From: Planctomycetaceae bacterium
GTDB taxonomy: Bacteria > Planctomycetota > Planctomycetia > Planctomycetales > Planctomycetaceae
Assembly: GCA_019636285.1 (NCBI GenBank)
Contig: JAHBXV010000004.1
Location: forward strand, 1 to 64,000
DNA: 64,000 nt
Reading direction: 5' to 3'
In this document: positions 8,842-16,338 of the stretch, piece after piece
How the letters are laid out: every line of letters begins with the position of its first letter
How positions within the stretch are numbered: position 1 is the first letter of the stretch
Position numbers and translations under genes: made by a program
The notes under the pieces: generated by a model
The model's database searches: none
What the model was told of the DNA's origin: nothing
What the model saw: the letters and a program-made list of their open reading frames with translations, nothing else

Positions 8842-10287
8842 CTATGCCAGAATGTCGGCAATCGGGTCGCCATGGTCGAGCACTGGCATCGGTCGACCCG
8901 ACTGACTCATCACGCGCATATCGGGATCGATTCCCAGAACATTGTAGATGGTCGCGGCCACATCGGCGGGACCGTAGCCGCGGGTTACGGGAAAGGCAGC
9001 CTGGGCATCGCTTTGACCAACCACCTGCCCCGTCTTGATTCCGGCGCCCGCGAAGAAGATCGAGCCGCACATCCCCCAGTGATCGCGACCGCCATAGCCG
9101 TTGATTTTCGGCGTGCGACCGAACTCCGTGAGATAAACGACGAGCGTCGTATCCAAGAGCCCCCGCTGGTCGAGGTCGCGAATCAGGGCGGCGAATGCCC
9201 GGTCCATCCCCAGCACGTTGTAGCCGCGCATCGCCATTTCCGAGACGTGCGGGAACTTCTGCTCGGGAACATTGTGGATGTCCCACAGATTACCGTAATC
9301 GGGGTCGTAGCCGTAATCGACCATGACAAACCGGGCGCCGGCTTCAACAAGCCGCCGTGCCAGCAAACAGCGGCCGCCAATTTTCGTACGGCCATAATCC
9401 TCCCGCAGCGGTTCCGGTTCATCGGTCAGGTCGAAAGCCTGGCGCACCTTGGGAGACATGAGCAGGTTGAGCGCTCCCTGGAACTGCCCATCCGCGGCCC
9501 GTTCAGTCAGGGCTCCGTCGATCGAGGCCAATCCCCGTTCGAGGGTGTCCCGCAAACTGGCCCTTCGTTCCAGCCGTCCGAGGGGCAAGTCTTCGGGGAA
9601 GCGCATTTCGGGAGGATTGAGGTTCTCCTCCGCGAGGGGATGCGGGTTGTCGGATTTTTCGCCGACGGTGAAATCGGGCTGATCGGGCTGCCCGCCGACG
9701 CAGAAGGGGGCATTTTCGCGTCCCAGCCAGCCGCCCACGAACAGGTTGTGCGGCGGCGGTCCCGGACGGGTGATTCCCGGGACGGCGATATATCCAGGCA
9801 GCCCGTTGCGTGAACCCATCAGGTGCTGAACAATCGCGCCGATGTTGGGTTCCGAGAACAATTGCGCGGGAGTGACTTTGCGGCCCGAGAGCGTGTAGAC
9901 CTGGCTCATCAGGTGATCGTTGCTGTCGTGCGAAAAGGTTCGCAGAACTGCCAGTTTATCCGCGACTTCGGCGAGTTTTGGGCACGCCTCGCTGAAGGCC
10001 ACGCCGGGGAGTTTGGTGGGAATTGCCGACAGCGTGCCGCGAACTTCCTGGGGAGCATCGGGCTTGGGGTCGAACGACTCTAACTGAGTGACTCCCCCGC
10101 CCATCCACAGGAAGACGACGGATTTGGCACGAGCCGCCGCGAGGGCCAGCGATTCGGCTGCTGCTATCGACGGGCGAATCAGCCCCGGCAGCAGGTTGGC
10201 TGAGAGGGCAACCGTGCCGACTTTCAGGAGGTCGCGGCGGGCGACGATGGAATGGAGTTCGGCTCGTCGGCTGGCGGAAATTCGCAT
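8842..10287 (-). CDS. DUF1501 protein with Tat leader (copy 1)
   Basis: A 481-residue exported protein of the DUF1501 family, distantly related to alkaline phosphatase/sulfatase folds and strongly expanded in planctomycetes. The N-terminus has a twin-arginine signal, RRDLLKVGTVALSANLL (residues ~17-33). Family features are VVFLWMGGGVTQLESFDPKP near residue 57, LARRLVEAGARFVMVDYG, and VVYLTEFGRTPKINGYGGRDHW near residue 380, where the D, H and E/R groups would form the metal site. Substrate is unknown. It follows the enolase-superfamily gene by 150 bases on the same strand. Confidence 0.88.
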   Translation of the reverse strand: MRISASRRAELHSIVARRDLLKVGTVALSANLLPGLIRPSIAAAESLALAAARAKSVVFLWMGGGVTQLESFDPKPDAPQEVRGTLSAIPTKLPGVAFSEACPKLAEVADKLAVLRTFSHDSNDHLMSQVYTLSGRKVTPAQLFSEPNIGAIVQHLMGSRNGLPGYIAVPGITRPGPPPHNLFVGGWLGRENAPFCVGGQPDQPDFTVGEKSDNPHPLAEENLNPPEMRFPEDLPLGRLERRASLRDTLERGLASIDGALTERAADGQFQGALNLLMSPKVRQAFDLTDEPEPLREDYGRTKIGGRCLLARRLVEAGARFVMVDYGYDPDYGNLWDIHNVPEQKFPHVSEMAMRGYNVLGMDRAFAALIRDLDQRGLLDTTLVVYLTEFGRTPKINGYGGRDHWGMCGSIFFAGAGIKTGQVVGQSDAQAAFPVTRGYGPADVAATIYNVLGIDPDMRVMSQSGRPMPVLDHGDPIADILA

Positions 10288-10437
10288 CTGGCGGGTCTCG
10301 GCGGGCGATTGGCAGGATCAAAACATCACCACCTGAGTGCCCCGTTAGTATCGTCACACCGGCCGGGCCGATCAAGGCATGAATGCTTTTTGATGGACAA
10401 ATCCCCATCGAATTCGGGCGTCCTGCCCGTCTCGCGC

Positions 10438-11793
10438 TCAGAAGCCGAGACCATTTCCGGTCAGGAGGCCGGTCTCCACGGTGCCGTCCTTGATATCGAA
10501 CATGCCTGGGAACGACTTCACGAAGAGTTTGTTGCCGCTCGGGCAAAACTGACGACCGTTGCCTTCAATCGCGGCGATCGAGGGGATCCGCGCGGCGAGG
10601 CTGGCGGAGTGGAGGAAGCTGTAGCCAGGGCAGGTCAAATCCTGCACGCAGAGAAACATGCCGAATTTCTGCGCGGCGGCCCCCATCAGCAGGGCCTCGG
10701 TTTGCCCCTTGCAGGCTTTGAGAGCCACGCCCGAATAGCCCATTTCGCGGCAGAGGAGCAGCGCGTCGTAATCGACGAGCGATTCGTCGATGACCACGGG
10801 TTTGAGCTTGGCGGCCTCGTGCATGACCTGGTCGGGATGGCCCTTCAGGTCGCGATGCGTGGGCTGTTCAATGTACTGAATTCGATCGTAGGCGGACGGA
10901 CTGTCTGACTGAATCTTCTTGAGCAATTGAACAACGTACTGGGCGTTTTCGCACTTTTCGTTGAAATCGAGCGAATACCACCACTGCGGGCAGCCGCGCT
11001 TCGCCTGGGCGGCCGTCGTCACGCTCTCCACGGCGAGGACGCGCTGGGTATCCCATTCGAAATTGTCGCCCGCGAGCTTGATTTTGAAGTGAGTCAGGCC
11101 GTTGTAGGGGATCCACTGCTCGAGCGTCTCGGGGAGTCCATCGTTCGCTTTTTGAATGATGTCCGCATCGGTGAGAGCGTCGAGCGCACCCACGAGGTGG
11201 TAGAGCGGCATGCGCGGTTTGGGATCGCGCAGCGTGTACTGATCGAGGTACTCTCCCTTGAAGGAAGCGTCGAGGTACTCGGACAAGTCGAAGTTCATGA
11301 ACTTCGAGGACAGCGTGTTGTAGCTGTTGAGTTCGAGCGCGCGGCCGTAGGCGTCATGCACGGCGGCATCGAGCGGGCTTGCGGCAACGAGTTCGGCCAG
11401 CAGCGGCATCGTTTCCGGGAGCTTCAAGCGGCTGGCAATCTGCTTGCCAAGATGCTCGTACTCCGCCGACAGATGGTAGATGAGGTCGATGGGGTGACCG
11501 AATTCCGGGCAATCGTTCGCCAGTTCGACCGATTCCTCGACGAACAGCTTCATTGCCGCTTCGGTCTGATCGGGCGGAACGGTGGCGGATGGCCAGGCCC
11601 ACAAATGGCCCAGCGGCATGCTTCCCAGTCCCGATGCCCGCCGTTTTCCGTCGCGGCACTCGACCACGACGTCGACGTTGATCAGCAGGAACCGGTCCAT
11701 CACCCGCCCGCCGAACTTCAAGGGAACCCGAAAAGACACCGGCTCGAATGAGCACACGGCGCTTTTGATGCGGATGTCCGTCGCCTTCGGCAT
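10438..11793 (-). CDS. Mandelate racemase/muconate lactonizing-type enolase superfamily enzyme
   Basis: The 451-residue protein has the enolase-superfamily plan: N-terminal capping domain followed by a TIM barrel. Barrel residues are recognisable: KxK in HFKIKLAG (residue ~235), metal ligands in WYSLDFNE (Asp), YIEQPTHRD (Glu) and VVIDESLVDYD (Asp/Glu), and a late lysine in ALKACKGQ. These fit acid-sugar dehydratases, epimerases or cycloisomerases, and the exact reaction cannot be assigned. No signal peptide. It lies 85 bases after the ATP-grasp gene, which may make it part of that transcript. Confidence 0.82.
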   Translation of the reverse strand: MPKATDIRIKSAVCSFEPVSFRVPLKFGGRVMDRFLLINVDVVVECRDGKRRASGLGSMPLGHLWAWPSATVPPDQTEAAMKLFVEESVELANDCPEFGHPIDLIYHLSAEYEHLGKQIASRLKLPETMPLLAELVAASPLDAAVHDAYGRALELNSYNTLSSKFMNFDLSEYLDASFKGEYLDQYTLRDPKPRMPLYHLVGALDALTDADIIQKANDGLPETLEQWIPYNGLTHFKIKLAGDNFEWDTQRVLAVESVTTAAQAKRGCPQWWYSLDFNEKCENAQYVVQLLKKIQSDSPSAYDRIQYIEQPTHRDLKGHPDQVMHEAAKLKPVVIDESLVDYDALLLCREMGYSGVALKACKGQTEALLMGAAAQKFGMFLCVQDLTCPGYSFLHSASLAARIPSIAAIEGNGRQFCPSGNKLFVKSFPGMFDIKDGTVETGLLTGNGLGF

Positions 11794-11878
11794 GCTGATC
11801 GCCCGTCTTATCCCTGGAAGTTCTCGATGGAAGATTTTTTGAACGCGCGGGCGAGTCTAACTGTGACGGAAAAAACGA

Positions 11879-13156
11879 TCAAGAACGACCGGCCCGAAGT
11901 GGGGCTTCTCCCGGACAATTCGCGGCGTACCATTCCCAAATCGCAAGACTGCGGCGCTGAAGTTCTTCCCGGCAGGCGGCGACCGAGCGCGCCGCGGCAA
12001 AAACGGTGCACACGGGGTCACCGGTTTCCACAACGGTTCCGGCTGGCGAAATATCGGCGAGGGCCGGAAGTTCGTACCCAGTTGCGAAATCCGTGGGGAC
12101 GGGCTCAGCCGCGAGCCTGCATGCCTGCCGTGCATACACGACTTGCTTGCCCACGATCCGCGGCTTTTTGCCGAGATGCGGAAGTTGAGAATCAATTTCA
12201 CCGCGACCTTCGCACGCCGCTCGATGCCATCTCAGAAATGAAGACTGGTACGCCAACTCCACGACTTCCACGGAAGCCGTGTATCGCGGATTGATCTCAA
12301 GCGGCCAGACAGTCGCTCCGTCGAAAATGAAGTCGACGCCAATTAGCCCCGCCAGCCGACACGTATCGGCAACGACGCGCAGGGCCAGTTCGACGTGTTC
12401 GATCGCCGCGCTGGGAAGCTCGACGGGAGTGATGGCCCCGGCAAAGCGACAGGTTCCCGGTTCGAGGATTTGTTCCGAGACGGAAATGAACCGGATCCCA
12501 CACCCTCCCCCCACCTGAGCGGGCGACACCAGAAAGAGGGCCGATAGCGAATCCCCCGGAATCCGACGCTGAAAATAGACGTTTCTGGGAGAAAGTGGGC
12601 TGCTGTCGCAAGCATCGCGCGGAGTGCCGATCCATTTGCGGATTTGCCAGCCGCCCGAACCGCGAATGGGCTTGAGCAGCCAGTTTCCGTCGCGCGACGG
12701 GGGTCGATCCGCCGGAAGCATGTCGGGAACGGACAGGCCTTGGCCGCGCCAGAGTTCCGCGACTCGAAACGGGTCGCGACATCCCGGTAGCGCCTCGGCC
12801 CCGACGCCCCAGAGTGGCCCAAGCCGGCCAGCCTCGTCTTCGAGACGCGCGATGACTTCTGGTTCGTTTTCGAGACCGCCGGTGTAGCACCAGGCGTCGG
12901 CGCGCAGTTGGGCCAGGTCATTGATGAGGGAGGCCGGGTAGTCGCGGATCAGGACCGAGCCGCCAGGCGCGTATAAGTCGCGATCACCAAAGGGATCGGC
13001 ACAGAGGGGGATCCATCCCGCGCGCCGGGCGGAGGTCGCCATGGCCCGGCAACTCGCTCCGACGAGCAGCACGCAAGGCGCGCGTTCGGGCGTGTCCCGT
13101 TCAAGGGACGTGCGAGTGGAACAACCGGGGGAAGCGATTCTTGCGTCGTCGAACAT
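11879..13156 (-). CDS. ATP-grasp enzyme, probably H4MPT-pathway linked
   Basis: A 425-residue ATP-grasp protein resembling the COG2232-type ligases found in tetrahydromethanopterin C1 clusters of methylotrophs and planctomycetes (orf17-like). Visible are an N-terminal Rossmann-like stretch CVLLVGASCRAMATSARRAGW, the ATP-binding loop NWLLKPIRGSGGWQIRKW, and the metal/ATP block GLIGVDFIFDGATVWPLEINPRYTAS with the E-x-N pair. The family suggests an amide or thioester-forming ligase in cofactor synthesis; substrate unproven. ATG 13156 is chosen over a TTG 33 bases upstream. It diverges from fae, which supports the pathway link. Confidence 0.72.
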   Translation of the reverse strand: MFDDARIASPGCSTRTSLERDTPERAPCVLLVGASCRAMATSARRAGWIPLCADPFGDRDLYAPGGSVLIRDYPASLINDLAQLRADAWCYTGGLENEPEVIARLEDEAGRLGPLWGVGAEALPGCRDPFRVAELWRGQGLSVPDMLPADRPPSRDGNWLLKPIRGSGGWQIRKWIGTPRDACDSSPLSPRNVYFQRRIPGDSLSALFLVSPAQVGGGCGIRFISVSEQILEPGTCRFAGAITPVELPSAAIEHVELALRVVADTCRLAGLIGVDFIFDGATVWPLEINPRYTASVEVVELAYQSSFLRWHRAACEGRGEIDSQLPHLGKKPRIVGKQVVYARQACRLAAEPVPTDFATGYELPALADISPAGTVVETGDPVCTVFAAARSVAACREELQRRSLAIWEWYAANCPGEAPLRAGRS

Positions 13157-13212
13157 ACATGAAATCCATGTCGTGCCAGCCACTGGCAATCTCGACGGGA
13201 AGTTGCTATCAC

Positions 13213-13238
13213 GTCGACAAAGTTACCGTCCTGTCGAC
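13213..13238. promoter_or_regulatory. Paired GTCGAC palindromes in divergent promoter region
   Basis: Two identical palindromes GTCGAC lie at 13213-13218 and 13233-13238, exactly 20 bases apart (about two helical turns), in the 165-base gap between the ATP-grasp gene and fae. They could be a dimeric operator shared by both directions. Evidence is spacing and symmetry only. Confidence 0.25.
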
Positions 13239-13321
13239 CGGCCGGGAAATTCCTGTGGTCGGCAACGTCTTGGGTGGCCGGCACTGGGTTGGCCGTGGTT
13301 GCTCACAAGGAGAGTCTCAGC

Positions 13322-13822
13322 ATGTCGTTCTACGTTGGTGAAGCGCTGGTTGGCGAAGGCAACGAAGTCGCGCACATCGATCTGTTGATCGGCGACAAGA
13401 CCGGTCCGGTCGGGGCGGCATTCGCGAATGCCCTGGCCGATCAGAAGATGGGACACAGCAATCTGCTCGCCGTCCTCGAACCGAATCTAGCCGTCAAGCC
13501 CAGCACGGTGATGATCACGAAGGTGACGATCAAGGGTGCGAAGCAGGCCGTGCAGATGTTTGGCCCGGCGCAATTCGCGGTGGCGAAGGCCGTCGCTGAC
13601 TGCGTTGAACTGGGAATCATTCCCAAGGACCAGTGCGAGAAGCTGTGCATCGTCTGCGGAGTGTTCATTCACTGGGAAGCCGCCAGCGACAAGAAAATCT
13701 ACGAATACAACTACGAAGCGACCAAGCTGTCGATCATCCGCGCGATGAAGAACGAGCCGGGCGCTGACGAAATGCTGGCCAAGAAGGCGACCGCGAAGCA
13801 TCCCTTCTCGGGTCTCGACTAG
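13322..13822 (+). CDS. fae: Formaldehyde-activating enzyme
   Basis: Fae condenses formaldehyde with tetrahydromethanopterin to methylene-H4MPT, the entry of the H4MPT-linked oxidation/detoxification pathway. The 166-residue product starts MSFYVGEALVGEGNEVAHID and contains the conserved loop DKTGPVGAAFANALADQ, the NLLAVLEPNLAVKPSTV strand and the GPAQFAVAKAVADCVE helix. His in EVAHID matches the catalytic histidine of the family. Length fits (160-170). A strong AAGGAGAG precedes the ATG. The next gene is the methylene-H4MPT dehydrogenase, which uses its product. Confidence 0.95.
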   Translation: MSFYVGEALVGEGNEVAHIDLLIGDKTGPVGAAFANALADQKMGHSNLLAVLEPNLAVKPSTVMITKVTIKGAKQAVQMFGPAQFAVAKAVADCVELGIIPKDQCEKLCIVCGVFIHWEAASDKKIYEYNYEATKLSIIRAMKNEPGADEMLAKKATAKHPFSGLD

Positions 13823-13901
13823 GTCGTTGCTCGGTAACGCGAATCGAGCTGGAGTCGCTGACGCCGAACGCTTCGCGAAGGCCAGATGCATGTCCGAGAT
13901 T

Positions 13902-13935
13902 GAAGCCCGGGGGGCCAAGACACCCGGGCTTCGTT
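13902..13935 (+). terminator. Hairpin between fae and mtdC
   Basis: GAAGCCCGGG and CCCGGGCTTC form a perfect 10-bp stem with an 11-base loop, followed by GTTCAT. It has a weak T-run, so it could be a partial terminator or RNA-stability element that lowers mtdC expression relative to fae. Confidence 0.55.
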
Positions 13936-13956
13936 CATATCGGAAAGTGATAGACG

Positions 13957-14814
13957 ATGAAGAAGCTGCTCATCCAGTTGGATACGGATCCCCTGCCCAG
14001 CACGTTTGATCGAGTTGTCGCAAGCGACGCGGGGGCGGACGAGATTTTTGCCTACGGCGGCGTGACGCCGCAAGCCGTCACCGCGCTGGTTCATGGGGCA
14101 ATCTTCACCCGAAAAGCGAGCGAACTCCATAACACGGCGGTTTTCGTCGGTGGCAGTGAAGTCGAGGCGGGCGAAGCCATCTATCGCGCGGTTCGCAAAG
14201 CGTTCTTTGGTCCGCTGCGCGTTTCGGTCATGATGGACTCGAACGGATCGAACACGACCGCGGCCGCCGCTGTCGTGTCGGCCGCCAAGCATCTCGATCT
14301 GTCGCAAATCACCGCGACGGTTCTCGGAGGAACAGGTCCGGTCGGAAGTCGTGCCGCCCAGCTTCTGGCCTCGCTGGGCGCGCGTGTCAACGTGGTTTCG
14401 CGGTCGGAAGAAAAAGCAAAAGCCGTCTGCGAGCGATTGGGAAAAGAGGTCGATGCCTCGCTGTTGACGCCTGTTGGCGCGACAACGACCGAGGCGTATC
14501 TGGAATCCGCTCGTGACTCGAAACTGCTGGTTTCCGCCGGGGCGGCCGGGGTTGAGATGCTGCCTGCCGAAGGGTTGTTTTCGCTGAAGAGCCTGTCCGT
14601 CGCCATCGACGTCAACGCGGTTCCTCCCCTGGGACTCGGAGGGATTGAAGTGATGGACAAGGGTAAAGATCGTGGCGGGGTCATCTGCTATGGGGCCATT
14701 GGAGTCGGGGGCACGAAGATGAAGATTCATCACGCCTGTCTCCGTAAGCTGTTCGAGGCGAACACCCACGAATTCGACACGCAGGCTATTTTCGCCGTCG
14801 CACGTGAGAGCTAG
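13957..14814 (+). CDS. mtdC: Methylene-tetrahydromethanopterin dehydrogenase
   Basis: A 285-residue NAD(P)-dependent dehydrogenase converting methylene-H4MPT to methenyl-H4MPT. It starts with the family block KKLLIQLDTDPLPSTFD, continues with FAYGGVTPQAVTALVHGAIFTR, and has the dinucleotide-binding motif VLGGTGPVGSRAAQLLASLG near residue 115. The ending NAVPPLGLGGIEVMDKG is also typical of MtdA/MtdB/MtdC proteins. Planctomycete representatives form the MtdC class, hence the symbol, though MtdB cannot be excluded from reading alone. It lies 134 bases after fae, with a hairpin between. Confidence 0.85.
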   Translation: MKKLLIQLDTDPLPSTFDRVVASDAGADEIFAYGGVTPQAVTALVHGAIFTRKASELHNTAVFVGGSEVEAGEAIYRAVRKAFFGPLRVSVMMDSNGSNTTAAAAVVSAAKHLDLSQITATVLGGTGPVGSRAAQLLASLGARVNVVSRSEEKAKAVCERLGKEVDASLLTPVGATTTEAYLESARDSKLLVSAGAAGVEMLPAEGLFSLKSLSVAIDVNAVPPLGLGGIEVMDKGKDRGGVICYGAIGVGGTKMKIHHACLRKLFEANTHEFDTQAIFAVARES

Positions 14815-14820
14815 GATCAA

Positions 14821-14837
14821 GAGCGGCGGCGCCGCTC
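14821..14837. terminator. GC-rich hairpin after mtdC
   Basis: GAGCGGC and GCCGCTC form a perfect 7-bp stem with a 3-base loop seven bases after the mtdC stop. There is no T-run, so termination would need Rho or the structure may only protect the 3' end. Confidence 0.35.
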
Positions 14838-14894
14838 CGGCGAAGCGAGGCCGCAGAGCGGGCAAGCGTTGGTTAACACACGGCAAGTCTGGTC

Positions 14895-15452
14895 ATGGCG
14901 TTGACGGACGAAGAACTGATGCGTCGCGTTCAGGCGGGGGAGTCCGTCTGGTTCGAGGAAGTTGTCCGCCGCTATCGGACTGTCTTGACGCGTGTCGCCG
15001 CGAGCAAACTCGTCGATTCGGCGACGGCCGAGGATGTGGTCCAGGAGACCTTTCTGGCCGCATTCGCCTGCCGGCAATCGTTCAAGCCGAATCTGTCGCT
15101 ACGAGTCTGGCTCGTGGCAATCCTGTTCAATGCCTGCAAACGGGTTTGGCGACAACGGCAGCAACCGACCGGGCAGCCCTTACCGCTCGATCCAGCGCTG
15201 GCCGGCGAAACCGGCGAGCCGCACGAGGGAAACCTTCTGGCGGCGGAACGGGACCATATTCTGCGGGCGGCGTTGCGACAATTGCCGGAGCCTCAGGCCG
15301 ACACACTGAGGTTGAGATTCTTTGTCGGGCTATCGTTCGACGAAATCGCCGCTTCGATGAATTGCAGCGTCAGTGGAGCCAAGCGGAGGGCGAAGTTGGG
15401 GCTGGAGTCGCTGGCCGGCTTGCTCCGATCTTATCAGGAACCGACGCGATGA
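14895..15452 (+). CDS. ECF-type RNA polymerase sigma factor
   Basis: The 185-residue product has region 2 (FEEVVRRYRTVLTRVAASKLVDSATAEDVVQETFLAAF, residues ~20-56) and region 4 (LRQLPEPQADTLRLRFFVGLSFDEIAASMNC, residues ~130-162), the two domains of extracytoplasmic-function sigma factors. Region 3 is absent as expected. The last codons overlap the following anti-sigma gene (ATGA), so the pair is translationally coupled and probably autoregulated. The signal sensed is unknown. Confidence 0.9.
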   Translation: MALTDEELMRRVQAGESVWFEEVVRRYRTVLTRVAASKLVDSATAEDVVQETFLAAFACRQSFKPNLSLRVWLVAILFNACKRVWRQRQQPTGQPLPLDPALAGETGEPHEGNLLAAERDHILRAALRQLPEPQADTLRLRFFVGLSFDEIAASMNCSVSGAKRRAKLGLESLAGLLRSYQEPTR

Positions 15453-15979
15453 ATTGCGAAACCGCATTCGACTATCTCACGGACCCGGTCCTGAACAGCT
15501 CGCCTGAATTGCGGCGACACCTAGACGAGTGCCCCCGTTGCCGGGAGATGGAAGAGGTCCTTTCCCCGGCGCTGACTTGGATGACCGAGGCAGCGCTCGA
15601 CGACGAGGCCATTGATTCTCCGCGGCCGTCCGCTCCCTTTCTGACAGCGGAAACCCTGGCGGTTGCCGATCGTCTGGCCGCGCAACTGGCTCGAGACAGC
15701 GAGACTCGTCGCGAACTCGTGCCATCGACATTCCAACCGCAATTCGCGAGTCGCTCGTGGTCGCGCTGGCGGGCCGGTGGTGTTGTCGCGATGCTGCTGT
15801 TGGCGGGCTTCGGTGGCTGGTTCCTGGGTGCCGCCGCGAACCCGGACAATACGTCGACATCGGCCGTTTGCCTCTGGACGAATCGAGAGTGGAGTGCCGC
15901 GGCGGTCGATCAATCGGCAAAAGCGATTACGATGTCCTGTTTAGCATGCCATTTGGCGGCCTCGACATCCTCTCTGTAG
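15449..15979 (+). CDS. Membrane anti-sigma factor with zinc-finger (zf-HC2) domain
   Basis: A 176-residue protein whose N-terminal ~40 residues form a zinc-binding anti-sigma domain: Cys3 of MNCETAFDYL, then HLDECPRC gives His and two Cys in HxxxCxxC. A cytoplasmic linker is followed by one membrane segment, GGVVAMLLLAGFGGWFLGA (residues ~110-130). The short periplasmic tail ends with CLACHLAA, a CxxCH motif like a c-type haem site. Its start overlaps the sigma gene, marking it as the cognate regulator. The far C-terminus is uncertain: a neighbouring frame (to about 16005) also reads as protein-like, so a late frameshift is possible. Confidence 0.82.
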   Translation: MNCETAFDYLTDPVLNSSPELRRHLDECPRCREMEEVLSPALTWMTEAALDDEAIDSPRPSAPFLTAETLAVADRLAAQLARDSETRRELVPSTFQPQFASRSWSRWRAGGVVAMLLLAGFGGWFLGAAANPDNTSTSAVCLWTNREWSAAAVDQSAKAITMSCLACHLAASTSSL

Positions 15980-16338
15980 AAGTCGTCTCAAAACCCGCAG
16001 GATGACGGAGGCACTCCATGAATTTTTGAGACGCCAACCGGGATTTGAGACGTGCTGGGGAACCTGACCCGTTGAGTATCTTGCTGCCGCCATCGGGCCG
16101 GACTACAGTCATATTCGGAATAATTTGTGAGTTGATGGTTTCGCGAGTGAGCGGCGGCTTGCCAGCGAAAATCAAAAACGGAGAGCCAGAGATTCAAGAA
16201 TGGATGGGTTTGGCTTTGAGTCGATGGCTTCCTGCCCGGTGTTCGGTGCCTTTTGAAAGCAACCTCACCGTCGTTTACCTCACAGTGGTTTAATTGCCCT
16301 TTCTGGCAGCAACAGACGTCTTCGGAAGGAACCTGGCG
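15980..16338. repeat. Intergenic region with TTTGAGACG repeats
   Basis: No gene was recognised in this ~360-base gap. It holds CGTCTCAAAA (15984-15993) and its exact inverse TTTTGAGACG (16024-16033), 30 bases apart, plus a third copy TTTGAGACG at 16044-16052. The pair could fold as an RNA hairpin after the anti-sigma gene or act as a protein-binding repeat. Confidence 0.55.

Noticed and set aside
8692-9813. 373-codon plus-strand frame opposite the DUF1501 gene
   Set aside because: No domain recognised; the opposite strand encodes a clear Tat-leader DUF1501 protein.
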